Both the position numbers and the translations under genes were made by a program. Shown in pieces: positions 34,679 through 46,098 of a stretch of DNA of 64,000 nt (positions are counted from its first letter, which is position 1; every line of letters starts with the position of its first letter). Origin of the DNA: Siphonodentalium dalli. Its lineage: Eukaryota > Mollusca > Scaphopoda > Gadilida > Siphonodentaliidae. The notes beneath the pieces are model-generated. The model saw only the letters and a list, made by a program, of their open reading frames with translations. It was not told the origin of the DNA and did no database searches. The DNA is taken from assembly GCA_032622095.1 (NCBI GenBank), contig CP136067.1, positions 134,791,990 to 134,855,989 on the forward strand. The letters run 5' to 3'.

Positions 34679-35341
34679 ATGGAAGGAAGTAAATACACAG
34701 TGTGCGTAGAAGGCAATATAGGGGCGGGAAAAACGACTTTCCTTAGTTATTTTCAAGAGGATCCGCGAGTGAGTATAAACGCGGAACCTGTTGAACGATG
34801 GAGGAATATAGGAGGCGTCAACGCTTTGGAATTAATGTATACGAACGCAAAAAGGTGGGCAATGACGTTTCAATCCTACGTTCAATTGACGTCTACCGAA
34901 CGCCACAAACAAGAAACTACCGAGCCGATAAAAATTATGGAAAGGTCACTATACAGCGGACATTATATATTTACAGAAAATATGTTTCGAAGCGGCAACC
35001 TGACCGAAATAGAATATAATATTTTGACGGAATGGTTCGTGTCCCTTTTGGAAAACTCGTATATAAAAGCCGACCTTATTATATATTTACGAACAAAACC
35101 GCAAGTTGTCGCTGACAGGATTAAAACACGAGCCAGAAAGGAGGAAGAGACGATAAATTTGGAATATATTCAATCGCTTCACCAATTGCACGAGGAATGG
35201 CTTATAAAACAAACAAAGTTTTTAGTACCGGCTCCCGTTATCATACTCGATGGTAACGTAAATGCGGCAGAGATGAAAAATATTATCCGACGTAATATAG
35301 ACAGAATTTTATGCGGGTATTCCGAAACCTCGCAAAAATAA
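34679..35341 (+). CDS. Deoxynucleoside kinase carried by the Polinton
   Basis: 220 residues, full length for the dNK/TK2/dCK-type family, intact and intronless. The P-loop GNIGAGKTT is at residues 12-20. EPVERW at 36-41 fits the substrate-site Glu-x-Val-x-x-Trp. The ERS motif (the family's D/E-R-S) is at 88-90, after IMERSLYSG. The LID arginines lie in RARKEEE at 151-157, followed by the conserved L-x-Y-x-x-x-L-H-x-x-x-E-x-W helix at 161-174. It should phosphorylate deoxynucleosides with ATP, raising dNTP precursors for element replication in non-dividing cells. The role in the element is inference; the enzyme family is certain. It is not a spliced host gene in place, and capture from a host or large DNA virus is likely. 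Confidence 0.95.
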   Translation: MEGSKYTVCVEGNIGAGKTTFLSYFQEDPRVSINAEPVERWRNIGGVNALELMYTNAKRWAMTFQSYVQLTSTERHKQETTEPIKIMERSLYSGHYIFTENMFRSGNLTEIEYNILTEWFVSLLENSYIKADLIIYLRTKPQVVADRIKTRARKEEETINLEYIQSLHQLHEEWLIKQTKFLVPAPVIILDGNVNAAEMKNIIRRNIDRILCGYSETSQK

Positions 35342-35399
35342 ATACTTATAAGAAAATGCGAGGGCAGTACACCCGTCAGTTCCCTAATCACTTCGTGCC

Positions 35400-35660
35400 A
35401 TGGATGACGTTGACACCATAGAGAGAGCGACGTCCAACAGGTCGACTAAATGGGATTGGATGGGTAGAGAAATTTCTCGAGCGCAAATTGTATATTTCTG
35501 CCAGGTAACCGTTATTATGATAGTGATCGTCGTAAGCTTGGTAAATCTAAGTGCAGGAATAAATCAGACGGCGTTCTGGACGAGATTAGTAAGCGGATGC
35601 CTGGGTTATATGCTACCGGCCCCGTCTATACAACGCACCGTCGACGTACAACCTAATTAG
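35400..35660 (+). CDS. Polinton small two-span membrane protein
   Basis: 86 residues. A short acidic and polar N-terminus (MDDVDTIERA, then a KWDWMGREIS segment) precedes a strong hydrophobic span at about 28-52 (IVYFCQVTVIMIVIVVSLVN). A second, weaker span is at about 58-74 (FWTRLVSGCLGYMLPAPS). This layout resembles the small conserved membrane protein found next to structural genes in adintovirus/Polinton genomes, but I assign that from general memory of the pattern only. It lies 58 bp after the kinase on the same strand. Role unknown; a virion-membrane or membrane-penetration role is speculative. Confidence 0.72.
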   Translation: MDDVDTIERATSNRSTKWDWMGREISRAQIVYFCQVTVIMIVIVVSLVNLSAGINQTAFWTRLVSGCLGYMLPAPSIQRTVDVQPN

Positions 35661-35745
35661 GAAGTTCTATATATAACATACCCGCTATAACGCTGAGCGG
35701 GAGGTAATCTGGATAAAAACCGGTTCGAGCCAGTTCAGCTACCGG

Positions 35746-35753
35746 TATATAAA
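35746..35753 (+). promoter_or_regulatory. Candidate TATA box for the PC4-like gene
   Basis: TATATAAA lies 46 bp before the ATG at 35799. A CGGTTCGAGCCAGTTCAGCT stretch precedes it. The spacing suits a separate promoter with a very short leader. Confidence 0.55.
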
Positions 35754-35798
35754 GGAAGAACGTTTAGTATATTCTGTTATTTTATCCAGGGAACAAAA

Positions 35799-36554
35799 AT
35801 GTTTTACCTCGGTAGAGATATTTACGCAGACGTGTCGTCCTACGAGGGTATAGTGAATGTACATCTAAGGAAATATTATTCGCAAGATGGAACACTTAAA
35901 CCTTCTAAAACCGGGATCAGTCTGCATATCGGAGAATACGAAATTCTTAAAGCGAACTTAGCCGTTATTGAATACGAAATTCACAGTCGTATTCAAGGAA
36001 TAGACGGGACGGAAACGGATATGATTTATTTAGGAAGGGACAGATATATCAACGTTTGTATTTACGCGGGATGTACCCTAATACATATCCGCAAGTTTTA
36101 TCGAAACGACGGAAATCTCAACCCGTCATCGTACGGAATCACTCTCAAAACTAAAGAATTGGACGAATTGAAGAAGAATATGCAGAATATAGATCAAAGT
36201 ATAAAGGAACAGGAAGAGCTATTAACACCCGTTCCGGCCACACACTGTGACGATCTACGTGGAATGTTAATTACCATTTACGCCGAACTGGTTCGAAAGC
36301 AATTACGCGTTGAAGTGGAAAAAACTTGTTACGGCTGTATAAATAACAGACCCAGCCAAAACGATCACGACGTGTGTTTACAGCCGAACCAAATGTGGCC
36401 GGAGTTATTCGCTATCGCTTTCAATAGAACCGATGAAAGCGAGTTATTTCGTGTGTTTAAAGACGAAGCCAAAAACATTGAAAGGACGGTGACGTACGAA
36501 CAATTTCAAAATATCGTTATCACCGATTCTGATATTCGAAAAGAAGTACTCTGA
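35799..36554 (+). CDS. Tandem PC4-domain protein with Cys/His C-terminal domain
   Basis: 251 residues. Two repeats of the PC4/p15 coactivator fold are visible: residues 3-55 (YLGRDIYADVSSYEG, HLRKYY, DGTLKPSKTGISL) and 76-128 (YLGRDRYINVCIYAG, HIRKFY, DGNLNPSSYGITL). PC4 domains dimerise and bind single-stranded DNA; two in one chain could form that unit within a single protein. The C-terminal ~100 residues hold CYGC at 177-180 with H190 and C193, a possible zinc site. Likely an ssDNA-binding or transcription factor of the element. Its 3' end lies next to the deletion junction with polB, but the stop codon is normal. Confidence 0.82.
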   Translation: MFYLGRDIYADVSSYEGIVNVHLRKYYSQDGTLKPSKTGISLHIGEYEILKANLAVIEYEIHSRIQGIDGTETDMIYLGRDRYINVCIYAGCTLIHIRKFYRNDGNLNPSSYGITLKTKELDELKKNMQNIDQSIKEQEELLTPVPATHCDDLRGMLITIYAELVRKQLRVEVEKTCYGCINNRPSQNDHDVCLQPNQMWPELFAIAFNRTDESELFRVFKDEAKNIERTVTYEQFQNIVITDSDIRKEVL

Positions 36555-36608
36555 TGTTTATGAACACGTATCCCGAACACTGAACTAGGGGCTATCGGAT
36601 ATGTACAA

Positions 36609-36632
36609 CAAAAAAAAAACAAACAAAAAAAC
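36609..36632. other. A-rich deletion junction inside the Polinton
   Basis: A run of A with few C lies between the stop of the PC4-like gene and the broken 3' end of polB. Several kilobases normally present in Polintons are missing at about this point. Whether the A tract was templated or copied from RNA cannot be told. Confidence 0.55.
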
Positions 36633-36639
36633 AGAATAT

Positions 36640-37957
36640 GCATATGCTCGCCGATAGCGTCGAAGGGAATATCGGTGTTGCAGAAAATCGGGGACATTTC
36701 AGCGAAATATTCGCGAGGATCATCGTTCTTTCCGAACAGCGCGAAGTTCGCTTCGTTTTCACGCGCGGCACGAAAGGCCAATTGCCTGGCGATTCCGGGT
36801 ACTGATATAGCGGTTTTGAAGACGTCGATATTTTGATCGAAATAAAAAGTTTGCAAACGTTCGACCGCAGTCACGAAGGGTTTGACGTCTCTGTTGTTGT
36901 ACCATACCAGAAAGTCTTTAAAGGTCGACATGCCTTCAGTTTCCCACACGAGCTGACAGTAAGCGTAGTCGGCTTCGCTGATATTTGATTTTGACATCGA
37001 GTTGTAGAAGGCTTCGTGAGGCGGTAGTCGCTTCGCATTCAACTTGTCGATATCGTCAAAAAAGTCGTAGGGAAAGAAGCCTTTCGTTTCTTTGACGTCG
37101 TACGCCTTGAGGAATTTCACGTAAGACGAACCCGGCGACAGGTAATAAGATATATCGAGGAATTTGAGTCGCTTAGAAGCTATACACATGTACGAGTTGT
37201 TCTTCTTGACCACGAAAACTCGCTCCTCATCGTGTAAGTTCAAATATCTGGCTAGGCAAATCTTAATCAAATTCAAGTCATAGTTTGATGAGTTAAATCC
37301 CAAGACGGGGACTTGAGACATATATTGAGAGAATTTGCCGAGTAAACTACTTAAGGTTGTGTGCTTCTTCCTCTTCTTCTTACCGCCGTCTTCGTCATCA
37401 TCATCATCCTCATCATCATCATCATTATCATCATCATCATCATCATCATCATTCTCAGCCTTCATTTTCTCGTTAATTTCTTGCACCACCCAACCCCATT
37501 TATCCTCCGCCAACTCAGAGACGGTCGCGTATATCTCGTACATAGAAGCCACCATACATTCCACAAGAGTATTAGTGTCGGGTTCCACTATACAGAAAGG
37601 TTCGGTATGTCCTTCGATATTACTGCAGATAGATACGCTTACGGGTACGTGTTTCTGAATCCATTCCAGATTCTGACCGGGCTTGTCATTGTCCACCTTT
37701 TGAAGCAGCGACTCGTAATCGAAACAAATAAACCACGGATATATTCGCTCGTTCTTCGGTACGTGTATGCCTTGTTGTTCCAACTGGACGAAGATGCTTT
37801 CGAAATCCTTGTAAAAACCACCGGGATATACGAACTCCGTCTGGTTGACGCAAATTACTTGGTGTCGTCGTAAGTCACGAGCTTTCGGAAAGTGGCGATC
37901 GCAGTTCACGCATTGGTACTTGCTCGCATATTGAGGGAAATTCTTTATATACATCAT
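36640..37957 (-). pseudogene. Protein-primed PolB, exonuclease part only
   Basis: About 430 residues of a Polinton-type family B DNA polymerase. A C2HC zinc finger (C16, C19, H32, C36) is followed by the YPGGFY segment. The 3'-5' exonuclease motifs are ExoI FDYE at 79-82, ExoII NSSNYD at 221-226 and ExoIII YNNRDV at 352-357. All exonuclease acidic residues are present. The palm motifs (SLYP, KxY, D-T-D) are gone; the frame runs from the polB remnant into the A-rich junction and ends at 36506. Between ExoI and ExoII, residues 169-189 are almost all Asp/Glu, encoded by an ATC repeat at about 37394-37453. It cannot polymerise DNA. A free exonuclease or dominant-negative product is conceivable but unproven. 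Confidence 0.9.
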
Positions 37958-38009
37958 GTGATTTTCGTGAATATTGACGTATAGGGTTATACGCGCGTCG
38001 TTTATGCGC

Positions 38010-38282
38010 TATTATGGTGATAACCTTGGCCGAATAGATATATATAACCTACACGTACTGGTCCCCCGACCACGCGTTATTCTCGTAATAACCGTCGCTC
38101 ACTTGTTGCGGAAATATTTTGTTCGTCCTTGACCTAGTGGTACCCGCCACGATTATTATGGCGATAACCTTCACCGATATATACACCCACGCGGCGTGAC
38201 CTATAATCCCCTGATGGCACAGGAACAGGAGGGGAGCAAATCATGATCAAACCATCTACCCGAAAGGGTAGACAATACTACT
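38010..38282 (-). repeat. Polinton right terminal inverted repeat
   Basis: 273 bp, the inverse of 33581-33853. The near identity of the two ends points to a young insertion. Confidence 0.96.
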
Positions 38283-38524
38283 TACAACCATGTGCATACC
38301 AGTCTTTACTATACAAACTATTGGCTGATAAATTACTACACCAGAACTCACGACTAAATTTCCCATCTGAAATCCCCAAATGTTGTGGAGACATTATATA
38401 TTTTAACTGCTGGCAATTTTTGTCCAGACTATAGCTGAATCTATAGATATAGATTGAATAGGTGCACGCAATTGTACTGATACGTGATTGATATATAGCT
38501 ATTTTAATAACAAGACAGAGTTAT

Positions 38525-38706
38525 CTGGGGCTCCTGGTGGCTCAGCATGTAAGGATAGGTTTGCATAGCGCATAAGGCTAACATAAGCCGTAGGGCGATG
38601 GCGAAACTGGTTTTACATGCAATCCCAATAAGCGAGAGTGTCGCCCCTAACCCCCAGAATCACGAATACCAGATAAAATGGAGGGCTGAATCCTGCGTAC
38701 CAGATA
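38525..38706. repeat. Possible tRNA-like SINE head, copy B
   Basis: Same sequence as 14934-15115, with A-box-like GGTGGCTCAGCATGTAAGG. Weak call. Confidence 0.3.
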
Positions 38707-38883
38707 AGATACAATACAATGCAAGTGATAGATATTCCACACAAATATGATCATTTTCACACATTTGCTGATGTAATGGTCAAACTTTCAACTTAATAAG
38801 AGGTACGATACTGAATTACATCAAACTATGCCTTTTGGCTAAGAAACAATCAAATGTTGAATACATGGTGCTATAAAAGCTGA

Positions 38884-41800
38884 GTCCTGAATACCGGTTA
38901 AAATGGACATATGAATCCTGAATACCGGTTAAAATGGGCATATGAATCCTGAATACCGGTTAAAATGGGCATATGAATCCTACGTACCATTTATACAAGA
39001 GGGTTAGGAATCCTGTATACCGGTTAAAATGGGCATATGAATCCTACGTACCATTTATACAAAAGAGGGATATAGGAATCCTGAATACCGGTTAAAATGG
39101 GCATATGAATCCTACGTACCATTTATACAAAAGAGGGGTAGGAATCCTGAATACCGGTTAAAATGGGTATATGAATCCTACGTACCATTTATACAAAAGA
39201 GGGGTAGGAATCCTGAATACCGGTTAAAATGGGCATATGAATCCTACGTACCATTTATACATAAGAGGGGTAGGAATCCTGAATACCGGTTAAAATGGGT
39301 ATATGAATCCTGAATACCGGTTAAAATGGACATATGAATCCTACGTACCATTTATACAAAAGAGGGGTAGGAATCCTGAATACCGGTTAAAATGGGCATA
39401 TGAATCCTGAATACCGGTTAAAATGGACATATATGAATCCTACGTACCATTTATACAAAAGAGGGTTAGGAATCCTGAATAGCGGTTAAAATGGGCATAT
39501 GAATCCTACGTACCATTTATACAAAAGAGGGGTAGGAATCCTGAATAGCGGTTAAAATGGGCATATGAATCCTACGTACCATTTATACAAAAGAGGGGTA
39601 GGAATCCTGAATACCGGTTAAAATGGGTATATGAATCCTACGTACCATTTATACAAAAGAGGGGTAGGAATCCTGAATACCGGTTAAAATGGGCACATGA
39701 ATCCTGAATACCGGTTAAAATGGGCATATGAATCCTACGTACCATTTATACAAAAGAGGGGTAGGAATCCTGAATAGCGGTTAAAATGGGCATATGAATC
39801 CTACGTACCATTTATACAAAAGAGGGGTAGGAATCCTGAATACCGGTTAAAATGGGTATATGAATCCTACGTACCATTTATACAAAAGAGGGGTAGGAAT
39901 CCTGAATACCGGTTAAAATGGGCATATGAATCCTGAATACCGGTTAAAATGGGCATATGAATCCTACGTACCATTTATACAAAAGAGGGGTAGGAATCCT
40001 GAATACCGGTTAAAATGGGCATATGAATCCTACGTACCATTTATACAAAAGAGGGGTATGAATCCTGAAAACCGGTTAAAATGTGCATATGAATCCTACG
40101 TACCAATTATACAAAAGAGGGGTAGGAATCCTGAATACCGGTTAAAATGGGTATATGATTCCTACGTACCATTTATATAAAAGAGGGGTAGGAATCCTGA
40201 ATACCGGTTAAAATGGGCATATGAATCCTACGTACCATTTATACAAAAGAGGGATAGGAATCGTGAATACCGGTTAAAATGGGCATATGAATCCTACGTA
40301 CCATTTATACAAAAGAGGGGTAGGAATCCTGAATACCGGTTAAAATGGGAATATGAATCCTGAGTACCGGTTAAAATGGACATATGAATCCTACGTACCA
40401 TATATACAAAAGAGGGGTAGGAATCCTGAATACCGGTTAAAATGGGCATATGAATCCTGAATACCTGTTAAAATGGACATATGAATCCTACGTACCATTT
40501 ATACAAAAGAGGGGTAGGAATCCTGAATACCGGTTAAAATGGGCATATGAATCCTACGTACCATTTATACAAAAGAGGGGTGGGAATCCTGAATACCGGT
40601 TAAAATGGGCATATGAATCCTACGTACCATTTATACAAAAGAGGGGTAGAAATCCTGAAAACCGGTTAAAATGGGCATATGAATCCTACGTACCATTTAT
40701 ACAAAAGAGGGGTAGGAATCCTGAATACCGGTTAAAATGTGTATATGAATCCTACGTACCATTTATACAAAAGAGGGTTAGGAATCCTGAATACCGGTTA
40801 AAATGGGCATATGAATCCTACGTACCATTTATACAAAAGAGGGGTAGGAATCCTGAATACCGGTTAAAATGGGTATATGAATCCTGAATACCGGTTAAAA
40901 TGGACATATGAATCGTACGTACCATTTATACAAAAGAGGGGTAGGAATCCTGAATACCGGTTAAAATGGGCATATGAATCCTACGTACCATTTATACAAA
41001 AGAGGGGTAGGAATCCTGAATACCGGTTAAAATGGGTATATGAATCCTACGTATCATTTATACAAAAGAGGGGTAGGAATCCTGAATACCGGTTAAAATG
41101 GGCATATGAATCCTACGTACTATTTATACAAAAGAGGGGTAGGAATCCTGAATACCGGTTAAAATGGGCATATGAATCCTACGTACCATTTATACAAAAG
41201 AGGGGTAGGAATCCTGAATACCGGTTAAAATGGGCATATGAATCCTGAATACCGGTTAAAATGGACATATGAATCCTACGTACCATTTATACAAAAGAGG
41301 GGTAGGAATCCTGAATACCGGTTAAAATGGGTATATGAATCCTGAATACCGGTTAAAATGGACATATGAATCCTACGTACCATTTATACAAAAGAGGGGT
41401 AGGAATCCTGAATACCGGTTAAAATGGGCATATGAATCCTGAATTCCGGTTAAAATGGACATATGAATCCTACGTACCATTTATACAAAAGAGGGGTAGG
41501 AATTCTGAATACCGGTTAAAATGGGCATATGAATCCTGAATACCGGTAAAAATGGACATATGAATCCTGATTACCGGTTAAAATGGACATATGAATCCTA
41601 CGTACCGTTTATACAAAAGAGGGGCAGGAATCCTGAATACCGGTTAAAATGGACATATGAATCCTATGTACCATTTATACAAAAGAGGGGTAGGAATCCT
41701 GAATAACGGTTAAAATGGACATATGAATCGTACGTACCATTTATACAAAAGAGGGGTAGGAATCCAGAATACCGGTTAAAATGGACATATGAATCGTACG

Positions 41801-44540
41801 TACCATTTATACAAAAGAGGGGTAGGAATCCTGAATACCGGTTAAAATGGGCATATGAATCCTGAATACCGGTTAAAATGGGTATATGAATCCTGAATAC
41901 CGGTTAAAATGGGCATATGAATCCTGAATACCGGTTAAAATGGGCATATGAATCCTGAATACCGGTTAAAATGGGCATATGAATCCTGAATACCGGTTAA
42001 AATGGGCATATGAATCCTGAATACCGGTTAAAATGGGCATATGAATCCTGAATACCGGTTAAAATGGGTATATGAATCCTGAATACCGGTTAAAATGGGT
42101 ATATGAATCCTGAATACCGGTTAAAATGGTCATATGAATCCTGAATACCGTATAAAATGGGCATAATTATGAATCGTACGTACCATTTATACAAAAGAGG
42201 GGTAGGAATCCTGAATACCGGTTAAAATGGGCATATGAATCCTACGTACCATTATACAAAAGAGGGGTAGGAATCCAGAATACCGGTTAAAATGGACATA
42301 TGAATCCTACGTACCATTTATACAAAAGAGGGGTAGGAATCCTGTATACCGGTTAAAATGGCACAAGAATCCCGAGTACCATTTATACAAAAGAGGGTTA
42401 GGAATCCTGAATACCGGTTAAAATGGGCATATGAATCCTACGTACCATTTATACAAAAGAGGGTTAGGAATCCAGAATACCGGTTAAAATGGGCATATGA
42501 ATCCTACGTACCATTTATACAAAAGAGGGGTAGGAATCCTGTATACCGGTTAAAATGGCACAAGAATCCCGAGTACCATTTATACAAAAGAGGGTTAGGA
42601 ATCCTGAATACCGGTTAAAATGGACATATGAATCCTACGTACCATTTATACAAAAGAGGGTTAGGAATCCAGAATACCGGTTAAAATGGGCATATGAATC
42701 CTACGTACCATTTATACAAAAGAGGGGTAGGAATCCTGTATACCGGTTAAAATGGCACAAGAATCCCGAGTACCATTTATACAAAAGAGGGTTAGGAATC
42801 CTGAATACCGGTTAAAATGGGCATATGAATCCTACGTACCATTTATACAAAAGAGGGGAATGAATCCTGCATACTGGTTAAAATGGGCATATGAATCCTA
42901 CGTACTATTTATACAAAAGAGGGGTAGGAATCCTGAATACCGGTTAAAATGGCACAAGAATCCCGAGTACCATTTATACAAAAGAGGGTTAGGAATCCTG
43001 AATACCGGTTAAAATGGGCATATGAATCCTACGTACCATTTATACAAAAGAGGGGAATGAATCCTGCATACTGGTTAAAATGGGCATATGAATCCTACGT
43101 ACTATTTATACAAAAGAGGGGTAGGAATCCTGAATACCGGTTAAAATGGGTATATGAATCCTACGTACCATTTATACAAAAGAGGGGTGGAATCCTGAAT
43201 ACCGGTTAAAATGGGCATATGAATCCTACGTACCATTTATACAAAAGAGGGGTAGGAATCCTGAATACCGGTTAAAATGGGTATATGAATCCTGAGTACC
43301 GGTTAAAATGGACATATGAATCCTACGTACAATTTATACAAAAGTGGGGTAGGAATCCTGAATACCGGTTAAAGTGGGCATATGAATCCTGAATACCGGT
43401 TAAAATGGACATATGAATCCTACGTACCATTTATACAACAGAGGGGTAGGAATCCTGAATACCGGTTAAAATGGGCATATGAATCCTACGTACCATTTAT
43501 ACAAAAGAGGGGTAGGAATCCTGAATACCGGTTAAAATGGGCATATGAATCCTGAATACCGGTTAAAATGGACATATGAATCCTACGTACCATTTGTACA
43601 AAAGAGGGGTAGGAATCCTGAATACCGGTTAAAATGGGTAGATGAATCCTACGTACCATTTATACAAAAGAGGGGTAGGAATCCTGAATACCGGTTAAAA
43701 TGGGCATATGAATCCTGAATACCGGTTAAAATGGGCATATGAATCCTGATTACCGGTTAAAATGGACATATGAATCCTACGTACCGTTTATACAAAAGAG
43801 GGCAGGAATCCTGAATACCGGTTAAAATGGACATATGAATCCTATGTACCATTTATACAAAAGAGGGGTAGGAATCCTGAATACCGGTTAAAATGGGCAT
43901 ATGAATCCTACGTACCATTTATACAAAAGAGGGGTAGGAATCCTGAATACCGGTTAAAATGGGCATATGAATCCTGAATACCGGTTAAAATGGGTATATG
44001 AATCCTGAATACCGGTTAAAATGGGCATATGAATCCTGAATACCGGTTAAAATGGGCATATGAATCCTGAATACCGGTTAAAATGGGTATATGAATCCTG
44101 AATACCGGTTAAAATGGGCATATGAATCCCGAATACCGGTTAAAATGGACATAATTATGAATCGTACTTACCATTTATACAAAAGAGGGGTAGGAATACT
44201 GAATACCGGTTAAAATGGGCATACGAATCCTACGTACCATTTATACAAAAGAGGGGTAGGAATCCTGAATACCAGTTAAAATGGGCATATGAATCCTACG
44301 TACCATTTATACAAAAGAGGGTTAGGAATCCTGAATACCGGTTAAAATGGGCATATGAATCCTACGTACCATTATACAAAAGAGGGGTAGGAATCCTGAA
44401 TACCGGTTAAAATGGGCATATGAATCCTACGTACCATTTATACAAAAGAGGGGTAGGAATCCTGAATACCGGTTAGAATGGCACACGAATCCCTTGTACC
44501 ATTTATACAAAAGTGGGGTAGGAATCCTGAATACCGATTA
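38884..44540. repeat. 66-bp two-monomer satellite, long array (copy B)
   Basis: Same 31 + 35-bp monomers as copy A, with identical left and right edges, but about 5.7 kb against 2.3 kb. Runs of 31-bp monomers alone are at about 41840-42150 and 43960-44150. A 197-bp higher-order repeat is at 42340-43000, marked by a variant unit with GCACAAGAATCCCGAGTACC near 42360, 42557, 42754 and 42951; the first two and last two copies pair by shared variants. In-frame ORFs up to 145 codons result from the period. Confidence 0.96.
42340..43130. repeat. 197-bp higher-order repeat in the satellite
   Basis: Four successive blocks with a strict 197-bp period, each three 66-bp units less one base, marked by the GCACAAGAATCCCGAG variant. 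Blocks 1-2 share CCAGAATACC and blocks 3-4 share CCTGCATACTGG, so the growth appears stepwise. Confidence 0.88.
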
Positions 44541-45249
44541 AAATGAGCATACATGTATATATGAATCCCGAGAATCAGTTAACAGAGGGATGTGAATCCT
44601 GCGTACCGCCTTGAAGTGACCTGAATCCCGCGTACCAAAAGAGGGGGGTGATACCATCATAAGCGCGGAATTTATAATCAAATCACATGGAAGTTAACCT
44701 GGTCCGTGTGGCTGGACAAGTGTATCAGTTATATTACGGGAGCCAGTGTATTCCACGTGAAGTGGCTTGATTTGCAAGTGACAGTAACCATCTCCCCTAA
44801 TACAATAACCATGCATGGACGTGGCTATAGGGTTCTCTTGGGGGGGGTCGGTCCACATAGAAATTTCGAACTGCAACCACCATGAGCCAGCCCAAACTAC
44901 CAGATTCACATGATATGCACCTCTTTGATCGGAACTTTACAACTGACACTATCTTTCATAATGTTAGAAATTTTAAACATGACCCCCCCCCCCTAAGGTT
45001 GGAATATCTAAGTTCGAGGCCATTTCAGACCAAACCTTTGATCAAAAGTCGAAAAATTCGCTACTTCATGTTGATCTGAAAACAACAAATTCACCACTAA
45101 TTACTGTTTGGAAAATCAGACAATGAGAATAGGCTCAACCTATATGTGGTGTAAAATTGCAGTCATGGAGATAATAATCGACGCCGTGATAAATTATGGA
45201 ATAGCTGATAAAATGACGATATACAACAATAAACCAATCATACAGTACC

Positions 45250-46098
45250 AGTCAGAAGAAGTGGTATCATAGTATTGAGGCGCGTCTTTATTGCGATATT
45301 GAGCGCGCTTAATTTCGAAAAAGCGCGATTATATATTACATTTACAACTATAATTATATACAAATCTAAACATTGTCTCTATTTAAAGGTACGGTTGGCC
45401 TTGACGGTGGGTATCCTGTGAAAATAGTTCCACCCGTCAAAAACCGCCACAAACAGAAAGAACATCAAAATGTAGACAGACTTTGTCCGTATATTAATAA
45501 GAAATATCGCATAAGCAGTATGTTATTCTCATATGTTTAACCATTGTTATGTAAAGAAAAGCATAAAAAGTTACTTTTCTGGTGTTAGTTTATATTATGA
45601 TGGTAAACATAAAGAGCGTTCTTTGTTGGTGAATTCCTGATATGGAACTAATAAAGAGCGTTTATGCCATTTGTGTGTGATTAGCCAGTAGCATTGTGCT
45701 GTCCTCTGTAACCCAATCAGGCTCTTGCTTAGGTAAAATATAGTAGGTATTTATGATAACATGCTGTTTACGCGATGGTCATGGTATATATGAGCGAAAC
45801 TGTATGCGTTTTAATGTTTTACTCTTTACGGTGTTTGGAGCAAATATGAATATTTTCGACAATTAAGGCCTCACGTGCCTTTAAGCAATAAATAATTTAT
45901 AAAAGAAGCAATAATTTTCTTTAAATGTCACAATTTTGAGCGCGCGATATCGCAATATTGAGCGCGAAATATTGTGATATTAAGCGCAAAATATTGCAAT
46001 AAAATCGTAAGCGGCGCGCTTATAAGAGTTTCCACTTGCAATATTATTGCGATATTGAGCGCGAAAATAGCGCCCTTAATATACCATTTCTTTTGACT
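45250..46098. mobile_element. GCGC-rich foldback element, copy B
   Basis: Same element as 18328-19170, inverted ends AGTCAGAAGAAGTGGTAT / ATACCATTTCTTTTGACT, with minor indels. Confidence 0.75.

Larger units (their letters stand above)
33581..38282. mobile_element. Mini-Polinton (Maverick), 4702 bp
   Basis: A complete element with 273-bp terminal inverted repeats starting AGTAGTATTG, differing from each other at only about two positions. It is flanked by the 6-bp duplication TACAAC; copy A shows the empty site at 14689-14694. The 6-bp duplication, long TIRs with AG/CT ends and a protein-primed PolB gene identify a Polinton/Maverick, an endogenous virus-like transposon. It is far shorter than the usual 15-20 kb. 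There are four ORFs rightward and a truncated PolB leftward, converging near 36.6 kb. I see no integrase, FtsK/HerA ATPase, cysteine protease or capsid gene. It must therefore be mobilised by a full element, yet it retains an intact nucleoside kinase. Confidence 0.96.

Noticed and set aside
37335-37873. Plus-strand ORFs rich in Ser or Ile over the polB remnant
   Set aside because: Shadow frames of the ATC repeat that encodes the acidic insert on the minus strand.
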